A DNA stretch of 54,573 nucleotides from Roseburia sp. (GCA_017549185.1 JAFYVJ010000052.1:1-54573), one strand, 5' to 3'; positions 34,650-43,396 are shown, counted from the first letter of the stretch. Numbers and translations are program-made. The notes: generated by a model not told the origin, from the sequence alone.

Positions 34650-35819
34650 ATGGGACGTTTTATACCATTATCAATTCCAAATTTTGAAGGAAATGAGAAG
34701 AAATATGTAGATGATGCACTAGAGCAGGGCTGGGTATCTACCGGTGGTGCATATATTAATAAATTAGAAGCACAGATGGCAGAGTTTTTGCATGTGGAAA
34801 AGGTGGCAGCTTGTCAAAGTGGAACATCAGGATTGCATTTGGCGTTGGTTGAGTGCAATGTGTTGCCGGGGGATATGGTAATTGTGCCTACGCTTACCTT
34901 TATTGCAGCGGTGAATCCGGTTCGTTATCAGTTTGCGGAGCCGGTTTTTATGGACTGTGATGATAGTTTGTGTATGGACCCGGTAAAATTACGGAAGTTC
35001 TGTGAAACAGAGTGTCAGTTAGAAGAAAATGTATTGGTACATAAAGCAACCGGTAAGAAGGTAAAAGCGTTGGTTGTTGTGCATGTGTTTGGTAATCTTG
35101 CAGATATGGAAGCTATCATGGATATAGCAGAGGAATATCATCTTAAGGTAGTTGAGGATGCAACAGAAGCGTTAGGAACTTATTATACCGAAGGTAGATA
35201 TGCGGGTATGTATGCCGGAACGATTGGTGATTTTGGTGCATATTCGTTTAATGGTAATAAAATTATCACTACAGGCGGTGGCGGTGCAATAACCGCACGT
35301 AATCCGCAAGATGTGGCGCATATTCAGTACCTTTCTACACAGGCGAAGGATGATCCACATTTTTATATTCATAATGAAGTGGGATTTAATTATCGTATGA
35401 CGAATCTTCAGGCTGCTTTAGGAGTAGCACAGATGGAGGAATTGCCGGAATTTATTAAGAGAAAACATAAAAATTTGGATTTATACAGGGAAGTATTCGA
35501 AGGATTTGAAAACGGACATTTGTTAGGATTTCGTGAGGGAACTTACTCAAATCAGTGGTTTTATTCGTTGAAAATAGATAGAACAAAGATTACGGCTTCT
35601 ATGCGGGATATCATTAACAGATTGCAGGAAAAAGGTGTTCAGACTAGAGCTATCTGGGGATTGATTCATGAGCAGCTACCTTATAAGCAGTCAATTGCTT
35701 ATGAAATGGAGAAAGCACCATATTATAGTGAGTGTATTTTAAATATTCCTTGCAGTACGCAGATTACGGAAGAAGAAATAAAGTATGCAGCGGATTGTAT
35801 AAAAGAGGTTTTAATGTAG
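34650..35819 (+). CDS. legC: LegC-type PLP-dependent aminotransferase (DegT/DnrJ/EryC1)
   Basis: 389 residues from ATG 34650, which has TTGGAGGATGGAAAA upstream (TTG 34635 rejected). IPLSIPNFEGNEKKYVDDAL resembles LegC/PglE proteins; CQSGTSGLHLAL, VVEDATEALGTYY and the PLP Lys in SFNGNKIITTGGGGA are intact. It transfers an amino group to C4 of the LegB product. Unlike rfbH it keeps the Schiff-base Lys, so it is a true aminotransferase. Confidence 0.88.
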   Translation: MGRFIPLSIPNFEGNEKKYVDDALEQGWVSTGGAYINKLEAQMAEFLHVEKVAACQSGTSGLHLALVECNVLPGDMVIVPTLTFIAAVNPVRYQFAEPVFMDCDDSLCMDPVKLRKFCETECQLEENVLVHKATGKKVKALVVVHVFGNLADMEAIMDIAEEYHLKVVEDATEALGTYYTEGRYAGMYAGTIGDFGAYSFNGNKIITTGGGGAITARNPQDVAHIQYLSTQAKDDPHFYIHNEVGFNYRMTNLQAALGVAQMEELPEFIKRKHKNLDLYREVFEGFENGHLLGFREGTYSNQWFYSLKIDRTKITASMRDIINRLQEKGVQTRAIWGLIHEQLPYKQSIAYEMEKAPYYSECILNIPCSTQITEEEIKYAADCIKEVLM

Positions 35820-35871
35820 TAGAAAATGCTATTTGACAGAAACGTTACATAAAACAAAAATACTTTAGAAC

Positions 35872-35900
35872 TTGTTGTTTTTTTAACTTTATGTTAAAAT
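35872..35900 (+). promoter_or_regulatory. Sigma-A-like promoter of the short flagellin-like gene
   Basis: TTGTTG (35872-35877), 17 bp, TAAAAT (35895-35900). No CCGATAT is present, so this gene appears not to use sigma-D. Confidence 0.5.
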
Positions 35901-35970
35901 ATATATAAGAGAAACAATTCGTTAATTTATAATTGACATAGACATTTATTTATCGAAAGGAGGAATCCCT

Positions 35971-36747
35971 ATGAGTGGAATTTCACCAATTAGTTCATAT
36001 TCGTATAGTTCCTATAGTGATTACGGCAAGTTTGCCAGTGGCAAAGCCATTCAGAGTGCAGCAGACGGTCCGGCGGAGCTTTCAATTATTCAAAAATTAG
36101 ATACACAGTCGAGAGGATTAGATGCTGGTTCTAAGAATATTGCGACTACGAAGGATATGTTAAATATTGCGGATGGAGCAGCAGCCGGCATTACGGATTA
36201 TTTGCAGAGAATTCGTGAGTTAGCAGTTCAGGCGTCTAATACAGCGGTTATGTCTGATTCAGACCGCGAGAGTATTCAGATGGAAGTAGAGCAGTTAAAG
36301 CAGGGAATTTCGGATATTGCGAAGCAGACGAATTTTAATACCAAACCGCTTTTAGATGGTTCTAATTCAGAATTTAACGTAGCAACCGATTCTAATGGCA
36401 ATGGTACGAAGGTAAATACAACGGATGCTACTTTACAGGCACTTGGTATTGAAGATTTTGATGTGACAGGTGATTTTGATATCTCTGATATTGATAAAGC
36501 ACTTGATAAAGTGACTTCAGGAAGAAGTAAAATTGGTGCACAGACTAACGCATTAGAGTATGCCTATAATTACGGCACCAATGCACGTTTGAATACGCTT
36601 GCTTCTAAGAGCCGTCTAGAGGATTTGGATATTCCACAGGCGATTTCTGATATGAAGAAGAAGCAGTTGCTGCAGGAGTATTCGATGAATATGCAGAGGA
36701 CTCTTATGGATAATCAGGCGAATTTGATGAGAAAGTTCTTTTTCTAG
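35971..36747 (+). CDS. Short divergent flagellin-like protein, 258 aa
   Basis: The flagellin N-terminal domain is recognisable: FASGKAIQSAADGPAELSII, then GAAAGITDYLQRIRELAVQA and FNTKPLLDG. The usual first 20 residues (VVQHNLTAMNSNR) are replaced by a Ser/Tyr-rich start (ISPISSYSYSSYSDYG), and the C-terminus has KKKQLLQEYSMNMQRTLMD in place of the normal LLQ ending. It has no variable central domain. ATG 35971 has AAAGGAGGAATCCCT. It could be a minor filament, junction or regulatory flagellin; export is likely but not shown. Last gene of the motility region. Confidence 0.85.
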   Translation: MSGISPISSYSYSSYSDYGKFASGKAIQSAADGPAELSIIQKLDTQSRGLDAGSKNIATTKDMLNIADGAAAGITDYLQRIRELAVQASNTAVMSDSDRESIQMEVEQLKQGISDIAKQTNFNTKPLLDGSNSEFNVATDSNGNGTKVNTTDATLQALGIEDFDVTGDFDISDIDKALDKVTSGRSKIGAQTNALEYAYNYGTNARLNTLASKSRLEDLDIPQAISDMKKKQLLQEYSMNMQRTLMDNQANLMRKFFF

Positions 36748-36758
36748 GATACATAGTT

Positions 36759-36785
36759 AAAAGGGAGCGTAGGCTCCCTTTTTTT
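36759..36785 (+). terminator. Terminator of the short flagellin gene
   Basis: Stem AAAAGGGAGC / GCTCCCTTTT with loop GTAG is followed by more T. Closes the motility region. Confidence 0.92.
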
Positions 36786-36809
36786 AAATCATAGGAAATT
36801 CCTATGATT
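36785..36809. repeat. 12-bp palindrome with single central base
   Basis: AAATCATAGGAA and TTCCTATGATTT flank one A. It follows the terminator directly and precedes a GC-richer stretch (36815-36889) without genes. Confidence 0.7.
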
Positions 36810-36918
36810 TAAAAGCACTACGTGCCAACGATGCGCAGCTACGCGCGCGGAACAAAAGCTGTGCTATATCAGTAAATGAGGTCGCGAGAGTGTACGAAAG
36901 CACACTTTTGTTCATATT

Positions 36919-37000
36919 AAAATTGACGAATTTGCATATAAATAGTAGAATAAAATTGACGAATTTGCGTATAATGATAAAAATAAAAATGACGAATCTG
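36919..37000 (+). repeat. Three 33-bp-spaced iterons upstream of the AAA_14 gene
   Basis: AAAATTGACGAATTTGC starts at 36919 and 36952, and a variant (AAAAATGACGAATCTG) at 36985, so the period is exactly 33 bp. The first unit contains the -35 of a promoter (TTGACG 36923, TAGAAT 36946, 17-bp spacer). In the gene frame the repeat reads K-L/M-T-N-L every 11 codons. It could be an operator or an extended N-terminus. Confidence 0.7.
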
Positions 37001-37015
37001 GGGATGGTTAGGGAA

Positions 37016-38350
37016 ATGTTTCAAAGAAAGATATATAGCAAGATGCTGGAATGGAAGAAAGAGTCGGAGGGAAAAACGGCTCTTTTGATTGAAGGAGCTA
37101 GACGAATTGGAAAATCTACAGTGGCAGAATATTTTGCTCAGAATGAGTATAAAAGTTATATATTAATTGATTTTTCAAAAGCATCGAAGGAAGTAAGAGA
37201 ATTATTCGAGGATGTTTCTGATTTGGATTATATTTTTCTGAGATTACAGTTGATATATAAAGTCGATTTGCATAAAAGGGAGTCTGTAATTATCTTTGAC
37301 GAAGTGCAGTTATGTCCAATGGCACGTCAGGCAATTAAACATCTGGTGGCAGATGGTCGTTATGATTATATTGAAACGGGATCTTTGATATCGATACAAA
37401 AAAACATAAAAAATATATTGATTCCAAGCGAAGAGCGTAAGGTGAGCATGTTTCCAATGGATTTTGAAGAGTTTTTATGTGCATTAGGAGATACGTCGAC
37501 ATCTAAGATTTTAGAAACTGTATTAGAAAAAAAGAAAGCACTTGGTGACGCGGCACATCGAAGACTTATGCGCGATTTTCGTTTATATATGTTGGTTGGA
37601 GGTATGCCACAGGCAGTTGCGACTTATATAGATACCAATAATTTTCGAAAAGTAGATGAAATGAAAAGAGATATTCTAAAGTTATATGAAGAAGATTTTA
37701 GAAAAATTGACCCGACGGGGAGAATATCGATGTTGTTTGAAGGAATTCCATCACAGCTGAATACGAATGCATCTAGGTATCAGGTATCGAGTGTGCTAAG
37801 TGGGGAAAGAGCAGATACCATATTAGAAATGATAGCAGAGATGGTAGATTCAAGAACGGTGCAAATTGCTTATCACGCAAATGATCCCAATGTCGGTTTG
37901 GCAAATGCGAAAGATTTAAGGCGTTTTAAATTATTTTTAACAGACACAGGGCTTCTTACCACTTTGATATTCAAAGATAAAGAATTTACAGAAAATATTA
38001 TTTATGAAAAACTGCTAAGTGATAAGCTTGGAGTAAATTTGGGATATGTATATGAAAATGCAGTGGCACAGATTTTGGCAACAAACGGACATGCTTTGTA
38101 TTATTATACATTTTTAAATGAAAAGACAAAACACAATTACGAAATAGATTTTTTGCTCTCAAAGAAGAATAAAATTTGTCCAATTGAAGTAAAGTCATCT
38201 GGATATAGCACACACAAATCACTAGATGTATTTTCAGAAAAATACTCGGACCGTATATTAGACAAATACATGGTATATACAAAGGATTTGAAGAAAGAAA
38301 ATGATATTTTAATGTTGCCTATATACATGCTGCCTTTTGTAAAGGGATAA
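37016..38350 (+). CDS. AAA_14/DUF4143 family ATPase
   Basis: 444 residues from ATG 37016 (MFQRKIYSKMLEW); the frame is open upstream through repeats, so a longer form (36890 or 37004) cannot be excluded. Walker A IEGARRIGKST, Walker B VIIFDEVQ, GMPQAVATYI and the C-terminal DUF4143 nuclease-like segment NYEIDFLLSKKNKICPIEVK (PD-(D/E)XK-like E-x-K at IEVK). These proteins are common in gut Firmicutes and Bacteroidetes with unknown function; toxin or defence roles have been suggested. Stand-alone gene behind a promoter at 36923. Confidence 0.85.
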   Translation: MFQRKIYSKMLEWKKESEGKTALLIEGARRIGKSTVAEYFAQNEYKSYILIDFSKASKEVRELFEDVSDLDYIFLRLQLIYKVDLHKRESVIIFDEVQLCPMARQAIKHLVADGRYDYIETGSLISIQKNIKNILIPSEERKVSMFPMDFEEFLCALGDTSTSKILETVLEKKKALGDAAHRRLMRDFRLYMLVGGMPQAVATYIDTNNFRKVDEMKRDILKLYEEDFRKIDPTGRISMLFEGIPSQLNTNASRYQVSSVLSGERADTILEMIAEMVDSRTVQIAYHANDPNVGLANAKDLRRFKLFLTDTGLLTTLIFKDKEFTENIIYEKLLSDKLGVNLGYVYENAVAQILATNGHALYYYTFLNEKTKHNYEIDFLLSKKNKICPIEVKSSGYSTHKSLDVFSEKYSDRILDKYMVYTKDLKKENDILMLPIYMLPFVKG

Positions 38351-38490
38351 TTAGCGGTAGAGAAAAAGCATATTTCATGACTTGAAAATGATAGGGAAAG
38401 TGTATATTGTTGAGAAGATAAGGATAAGAAGGGATGACAAAATTCTAGTGTAGATGGAGACATAGTTGTAAGTTTGGAGGAGTTATAGTT

Positions 38491-38944
38491 TTGAATATAC
38501 GTGAAATAATAAAAGAGACCGTGATTTTAACAATCGCCGTGGCAATTACGGCGGCAGCAGTGTTTTTCTTTTTAGTACCAAGTCATGCTGCGGTCAGCAG
38601 TATCTCGGGTTTGGCGATTGTATTGTCTAATTTTGTGAAGCTCACGGTGTCAGAGATTACTTTTATTTTGAATATGGTGTTGCTGGTCGTGGGTTTTATT
38701 CTTTTTGGAAAAGAATTTGGCGTTAAGACAGTGTATACGTCAGTTTATTTTGCATGAGCTGCACAGTGGAGCGACGATTTACGAAGCTTTTGGAGCTTAC
38801 AATATGGAGATGCGTCACGAGATAATTACGATTGTGGATAAGAATGAGTACCAGAGCTTGATGAAATATATGGCAGAGGTTGACCCAGATGCATTTATGA
38901 CAGTGTATACGGTGAAAGAGATACAGTACAAACCGAAGGTGTAA
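38491..38944 (+). pseudogene. YitT-family membrane protein, internally deleted and frameshifted
   Basis: The first part (38491-38757) encodes a YitT N-terminus with hydrophobic helices (ILTIAVAITAAAVFFFLVPS, FILNMVLLVVGFILFG), starting at TTG with GGAGGAG upstream. The frame breaks near 38745. The DUF2179 C-terminus (ELHSGATIYEAFGAYNM to VKEIQYKPK) continues in another frame to 38944. A typical YitT protein is near 280 residues, so roughly 130 are missing. No functional product is expected. Confidence 0.85.
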
Positions 38945-38977
38945 ATAAGTAGAAGAGGTGAGTTTTTGGAGAATAAA

Positions 38978-39292
38978 ATGTTGGAGTTTCCGAGAATAAA
39001 TATGAAAGAAACTGGAAAGTGGCTTCGTTTTTTGTGTAAAAGAGAATTTTTAACGGTAGCTGAGTTGCAAAAGATACTTCAGATTGCTTCTAATCAAGCG
39101 GTTTATGCTTGGTTTAATGGGAAAGCATTACCATCTATTGATAATATGTGTGCTTTGAGTCGCGTTTTGCGTATGCCTTTGGATGAATTGCTGGTTTTGG
39201 ATGGAGCAGTACATCCATACTTAAAGAAAATGAAGAAAGAAGATCGGCGAATGGTAGCATATGCATATCTGTTTGCTGGGGGTGAAAACTAG
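38978..39292 (+). CDS. XRE-like helix-turn-helix protein, 104 aa
   Basis: ATG 38978 has TTGGAGAATAAA upstream. The HTH spans about 15-75 (LTVAELQKILQIASNQAVYA, WFNGKALPSIDNMCALSRVL, MPLDELL), and the C-terminus is short and basic (KKMKKEDRRMVAYAYLFAGG). It shares its core with the broken gene at 504-725, so two copies of this family flank the flagellar region. Likely DNA-binding; target unknown. Confidence 0.8.
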   Translation: MLEFPRINMKETGKWLRFLCKREFLTVAELQKILQIASNQAVYAWFNGKALPSIDNMCALSRVLRMPLDELLVLDGAVHPYLKKMKKEDRRMVAYAYLFAGGEN

Positions 39293-39334
39293 ATAGGGAT
39301 ATCCAATTTGTAATTGGATGATAGTAAAAAGTAG

Positions 39335-39382
39335 CAGAGATATAATCAGGTTAATGAATAACAGATTATATCTCTGTTTTTT
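39335..39382 (+). terminator. Terminator after the HTH gene
   Basis: A 13-bp perfect stem (39335-39347 with 39364-39376) is followed by six T. Confidence 0.9.
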
Positions 39383-39461
39383 AATTGCACATAAAAATTG
39401 AATAAAATGTAAAGTTGACAATACAACAAAAATGATGTATTTTAAAGAAAGGAAGAATAAA

Positions 39462-39791
39462 ATGAATAGAACATTTAAAGAAGTACCAATGTTTACTAAA
39501 AAATGGCAATTATTAGGATTAACTGACGAAGATTTAAGAAGCTTAGAGAATGTATTATTGAAAAATCCTAAATTTGGAAATACGATTCAGGGTACAGGGG
39601 GAATTAGGAAAATTCGTATCCCTTTAGAGAATATAGGAAAACGCGGTGGTGGTAGAGTAATTTATGTAGATATTGAAGTAAAGGAGACTATTTATTTTAT
39701 AAATGTTTATGCTAAAAATGAGAAAGATGACTTGACTGAGGATGAAAAGAAAGCATTTAAGGAAGTTGAAGAGAAGCTAAAGGGGGAGTGA
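39462..39791 (+). CDS. RelE/HigB-like toxin, 109 aa
   Basis: From ATG 39462, with AAAGGAAGAATAAA upstream (ATG 39432 rejected). The pattern GTGGIRKIRIPLENIGKRGG, VIYVDIEV, IYFINVYAKNEKDDLTEDEK is typical of the RelE-like family that includes HigB (ribosome-dependent mRNA cleavage). It is followed, not preceded, by its HTH antitoxin, the HigBA order. The Arg/Lys-rich centre and a C-terminal Lys-rich helix agree with ribosome binding. Confidence 0.85.
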   Translation: MNRTFKEVPMFTKKWQLLGLTDEDLRSLENVLLKNPKFGNTIQGTGGIRKIRIPLENIGKRGGGRVIYVDIEVKETIYFINVYAKNEKDDLTEDEKKAFKEVEEKLKGE

Positions 39792-39793
39792 GC

Positions 39794-40114
39794 ATGAGCA
39801 AATTTTTTGATGAAACTATGCAAGGGTTGTTAGAAGCAGTTTCAATAGAAAAGGGAGAAATTCCACTTAAAGAAAAAAAGAATATGCCGGCACAAACATT
39901 TGTTGTATCTGAAGATGAAGGTGAGCTGATTGACGAGTTTATTAAGTTAAGAAAATCTCTGGATATTTCGCAGAAGGAATTAGCTGAATTGATTGGAAGT
40001 AAGCAACAAGCGATATCACGTGTGGAGAAAAAAGAACATTGCCCATCATTGAAGTTGTTTTGTAGTATGGTTAGAGCATTGGGTTATGATTTGAAAATAG
40101 TTAAAAGGAATTAG
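39794..40114 (+). CDS. HTH antitoxin partner (HigA-like)
   Basis: 106 residues from ATG 39794 (AGGGGGAGTGAGC upstream; GTG 39788 overlaps the toxin stop). The C-terminal XRE HTH (KSLDISQKELAELIGSKQQA, SRVEKKEHCPSLKLFCSMV) would bind DNA; the N-terminal 55 residues probably wrap the toxin. The toxin stop is 2 bp before this start, so they are co-expressed. Repression of its own promoter is expected from the family. Confidence 0.85.
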   Translation: MSKFFDETMQGLLEAVSIEKGEIPLKEKKNMPAQTFVVSEDEGELIDEFIKLRKSLDISQKELAELIGSKQQAISRVEKKEHCPSLKLFCSMVRALGYDLKIVKRN

Positions 40115-40124
40115 TAGAGTAGTC

Positions 40125-40153
40125 TTGAGTTATCTCTGTAAATTTGATAGAAT
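40125..40153 (+). promoter_or_regulatory. Sigma-A promoter of thyA-folA
   Basis: TTGAGT (40125-40130), 17 bp, TAGAAT (40148-40153), 48 bp before thyA. Confidence 0.6.
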
Positions 40154-40200
40154 AAGATATTAATTTATATTTTGATAGAAAAGGATAGAGGAGGGGAACT

Positions 40201-41049
40201 ATGAGCCTGGCAGATCAGATTTTTGTAAACATGTGTAAGGATATTTTAGAGAATGGCACCAGTACGGAGGGAGAGAAGGTTCGTCCGCATTGGGAAGATG
40301 GTACAAGTGCCTATACGATTAAAAAATTTGGTGTGGTGAATCGCTATGATTTATCAAAGGAGTTCCCTGCTATTACGTTACGCAAGACGGCTATTAAGAC
40401 CTGTACAGAAGAGATGCTTTGGATTTGGCAGAGAAAATCGAATAATATCCATGATTTAAACAGTACAGTCTGGGATGAATGGGCAGATGAGACGGGGTCC
40501 ATAGGAAAAGCCTATGGCTATCAGTTGGGTGTAAAGCACCAGTATAAAGAAGGTATGATGGATCAGGTAGACAGGGTGATTTATGATTTGAAAAATAATC
40601 CGTTCAGTCGCCGTATTATGACGAATATTTATGTACATCAGGATTTACATGAGATGCATTTGTATCCATGTGCATATAGTATGACATTTAATGTAACAAG
40701 CAAACCGGGAGACGATAAGTTGACATTGAATGCTGTATTGAATCAGCGTTCACAGGATGTACTTGCGGCAAATAACTGGAATGTTTGTCAGTATGCAGTA
40801 TTGGTGCATATGTTAGCACAGGTGTGTGATATGAAGGTGGGTGAATTAGTACATGTAATCGCAGATGCTCACATTTATGACAGACATGTGCCGATTATAA
40901 AAGAGTTGATTGAACGTGAGCAGTTTGCCGCACCGAAATTCAGCTTAAATCCTGAGATTAAGGATTTTTATCAGTTTACGACAAAAGATATTATTATTGA
41001 GGATTATGTAACAGGACCTCAGATTAAAAACATTCCAATCGCCGTGTAA
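40201..41049 (+). CDS. thyA: Thymidylate synthase
   Basis: 282 residues. SRRIMTNIYVHQDLHEMHLY followed by PCAYSMTFNV holds the catalytic Cys. Most ThyA enzymes have PPCH here, this one YPCA, so the His after Cys is Ala; the family variant seems typical of some clostridia. NQRSQDV, NVCQYAVLVHMLAQ and HVIADAHIYDRH are intact dUMP and folate site segments. Converts dUMP to dTMP using methylene-tetrahydrofolate; dihydrofolate produced is recycled by folA next door. Confidence 0.95.
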   Translation: MSLADQIFVNMCKDILENGTSTEGEKVRPHWEDGTSAYTIKKFGVVNRYDLSKEFPAITLRKTAIKTCTEEMLWIWQRKSNNIHDLNSTVWDEWADETGSIGKAYGYQLGVKHQYKEGMMDQVDRVIYDLKNNPFSRRIMTNIYVHQDLHEMHLYPCAYSMTFNVTSKPGDDKLTLNAVLNQRSQDVLAANNWNVCQYAVLVHMLAQVCDMKVGELVHVIADAHIYDRHVPIIKELIEREQFAAPKFSLNPEIKDFYQFTTKDIIIEDYVTGPQIKNIPIAV

Positions 41050-41075
41050 GTGACGAGAAAAGGAGAATATAGATT

Positions 41076-41567
41076 ATGAACTTAATTGCAGCAGTAGACC
41101 AGAATTGGGCAATTGGTAATAAAAATGAGTTATTAGTAAAGATTCCGGCAGATCAGAAGTTTTTCCGTGAGACTACAACGGGAAAGGTTGTAGTAATGGG
41201 TAGAAAGACGTTAGAAAGTTTTCCAAACGGATTGCCATTAAAAAACAGAACAAACATTGTGTTAACCAGAGATATGAATTATGAAGTGAAGGATGCAATC
41301 GTGTTGCATTCATTAGATGAACTTCATGAAGAATTGAAAAAGTATCCAAGTGAAGATATTTATGTTATTGGTGGGGAGACCATTTATCGTCAGTTGTTAG
41401 ATGAGTGTGATGTGGCACATATTACCAAAATTGAGTTTGCTTATGAAGCAGATGCATATTTCCCAAATTTAGATGAACTTCCGGAATGGAAGATAACAGC
41501 GGATAGTGAAGAACAGACTTATTTTGATTTGGAGTATTATTTTTATAAATACGAGCGTGTAAAATAA
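41076..41567 (+). CDS. folA: Dihydrofolate reductase
   Basis: 163 residues, the standard DHFR length. MNLIAAVDQNWAIGNKNELL, VVMGRKTLESFPNGLPLKNR and IYVIGGETIYRQLL are the conserved folate and NADPH sites. Located 26 bp after thyA with AAAAGGAGAATATAGATT upstream, forming a thyA-folA operon that regenerates tetrahydrofolate. Confidence 0.96.
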   Translation: MNLIAAVDQNWAIGNKNELLVKIPADQKFFRETTTGKVVVMGRKTLESFPNGLPLKNRTNIVLTRDMNYEVKDAIVLHSLDELHEELKKYPSEDIYVIGGETIYRQLLDECDVAHITKIEFAYEADAYFPNLDELPEWKITADSEEQTYFDLEYYFYKYERVK

Positions 41568-41595
41568 CTTGCAAATGAGACAAGTACGCTGATAG

Positions 41596-41612
41596 TAATG
41601 TAAAATACATTA
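41596..41612. promoter_or_regulatory. 17-bp palindrome upstream of ilvB
   Basis: TAATGTA-AAA-TACATTA lies 63 bp before the ilvB start. It is a possible operator for amino-acid control. No T-box or leader peptide is visible. Confidence 0.35.
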
Positions 41613-41674
41613 GTTATTATAGGCATATTTATGTTTAGTGAGTAGCTGATAACTAAGAGAAAGGCGTAAGAGAT

Positions 41675-43396
41675 ATGAGTGTAGCGGGAAGAGAATTATT
41701 TGTAAAGGCATTGATGGAAGAGGGTGTAGATACTATTTTCGCTTATCCGGGCGGTACCGTAACAGACCTTTTCGATGAATTATATAAACAGGGAACGATT
41801 GATGTAGTACTTCCGAGACATGAGCAAGGCTTGATTCATGCGGCGGAAGGCTATGCAAAGTCTACCGGTAAAGTAGGAGTGTGTCTTGTGACGAGTGGAC
41901 CGGGTGCTACGAATATTATGACAGGTCTTGCAGATGCACATTATGACAATATTCCATTGGTATGTTTTACTGGTCAGGTGCCTCGTGATTTGATTGGTAA
42001 TGATGCATTTCAGGAAGTTGATATTGTGGGTATGACCAGAAGTATTACGAAGTATGGTGTAACGGTTCATGACCGTGCAGAACTTGGTAAGATTATTAAA
42101 ATGGCATTCCATATCGCAAGTACAGGAAAACCGGGACCGGTTTTAATTGATTTGCCAAAGGATATCCAGACGGCTATGGGACCGGCAGAGTATCCAAGAG
42201 AAGTAAATATTCGAAGCTATAAGCCGATTAAGACGGTACATATCGGCCAGTTGAAAAAGGGCTATAAATTATTAGAGGATGCAAAGCGTCCATTGATTCT
42301 TGCAGGTGGTGGTGTGTTAACTGCAAAAGCTGGCAAAGAGTTTAAAGAGTTTGTAGAGAAAGTACAGGTTCCTGTTGTTACGACTATTATGGGAAAAGGT
42401 ATCATGCCGACGAATCATCCGTTATATGTAGGTAACACAGGTATGCATGGCAAATATGCTTCGAATAAAGCAGTTAGTGAATGTGATGTATTGTTTTCGA
42501 TTGGAACCCGTTTTAATGACCGTATTACCGGAGATTTGAATGAGTTTGCACCAAAAGCTAAAATTGTACATATTGACGTAGATACAGCGTCTATTTCGCG
42601 AAATGTAGTAGTAGATATTCCGATTGTATCAGATGCAAAACTTGCACTGACTCATTTGATTGAATGGGCAGAAGGAAAAGATACCGTTGAATGGCAGAGA
42701 CAGATTAAGGAGTGGGATGAAGAAAATCCATTAGAGATGAGCCGTGATCAGGGTATGACACCACAGATGATTATGGAAGGTGTCAATAAAGTCTTTGAGG
42801 AAGCTATCTATGTAACAGACGTAGGACAGCATCAGATGTGGGCTACACAGTATTTGGATATTACAGATAAGCATCGCATGATTACATCAGGCGGTCTTGG
42901 TACGATGGGATTTGGTTTCCCGGCAGCATTAGGTGCTAAGATTGCGAATCGTGATAAGACGGTTATTTGTGTGACAGGTGATGGTGGTTTCCAGATGAAT
43001 ATGCAGGAAATGGCAACTGCTGTTGTGCAGGAAGCACCAGTTATTGTTCTTTTATTAAATAATCAATATTTGGGCATGGTTCGTCAGATGCAGCAGTTAT
43101 TCTATGGAGAACGTTATGAAGCTACCTGTTTACGTCGTAGAAGAAGCTGTCCGGCAAAATGTAAAGGTCCAAGTAGACTTTGTCCACCGTATGAACCGGA
43201 TTTTATAAAGTGGGCAGAAAGTTATGGAGCATTAGGTATTCGTGTAGAAAATGCAGAAGATATAGAAGCTGCTTTGTTGCAGGCAAAAGCTAATATAGAT
43301 ACACCGACAGTTATCGAATTTATGATTTCATCTGACCAATTGGTTCTGCCTATGGTTAAGGGTGGTAATCCGATGAGTGAGATGATCTTGAAATAA
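41675..43396 (+). CDS. ilvB: Acetolactate synthase large subunit
   Basis: 573 residues, ThDP-dependent. VDTIFAYPGGTVTDLFDEL, LPRHEQGLIHAAEGYAKSTG, TSGPGATNIMTGLADAHYDN and the ThDP/Mg2+ site GDGGFQMNMQEMATAV with LNNQYLGMVRQMQ are intact. A Cys-rich insert near 484-507 (TCLRRRRSCPAKCKGPSR, then LCPPYEP) interrupts the region after the ThDP site; four Cys suggest a bound metal. It makes acetolactate or acetohydroxybutyrate for branched-chain amino acids with ilvN. Confidence 0.96.
   Translation: MSVAGRELFVKALMEEGVDTIFAYPGGTVTDLFDELYKQGTIDVVLPRHEQGLIHAAEGYAKSTGKVGVCLVTSGPGATNIMTGLADAHYDNIPLVCFTGQVPRDLIGNDAFQEVDIVGMTRSITKYGVTVHDRAELGKIIKMAFHIASTGKPGPVLIDLPKDIQTAMGPAEYPREVNIRSYKPIKTVHIGQLKKGYKLLEDAKRPLILAGGGVLTAKAGKEFKEFVEKVQVPVVTTIMGKGIMPTNHPLYVGNTGMHGKYASNKAVSECDVLFSIGTRFNDRITGDLNEFAPKAKIVHIDVDTASISRNVVVDIPIVSDAKLALTHLIEWAEGKDTVEWQRQIKEWDEENPLEMSRDQGMTPQMIMEGVNKVFEEAIYVTDVGQHQMWATQYLDITDKHRMITSGGLGTMGFGFPAALGAKIANRDKTVICVTGDGGFQMNMQEMATAVVQEAPVIVLLLNNQYLGMVRQMQQLFYGERYEATCLRRRRSCPAKCKGPSRLCPPYEPDFIKWAESYGALGIRVENAEDIEAALLQAKANIDTPTVIEFMISSDQLVLPMVKGGNPMSEMILK

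Noticed and set aside
40201-41049. ThyA as inactive because PPCH is YPCA
   Set aside because: All other folate and dUMP site segments are intact and folA is next door; I believe the variant is found in other clostridial ThyA proteins.
41568-41674. T-box or leader peptide controlling ilvB
   Set aside because: The gap is just 107 bp with no T-box sequence (AGGGUGGNACCGCG-like) and no run of Ile/Leu/Val codons; only a 17-bp palindrome.
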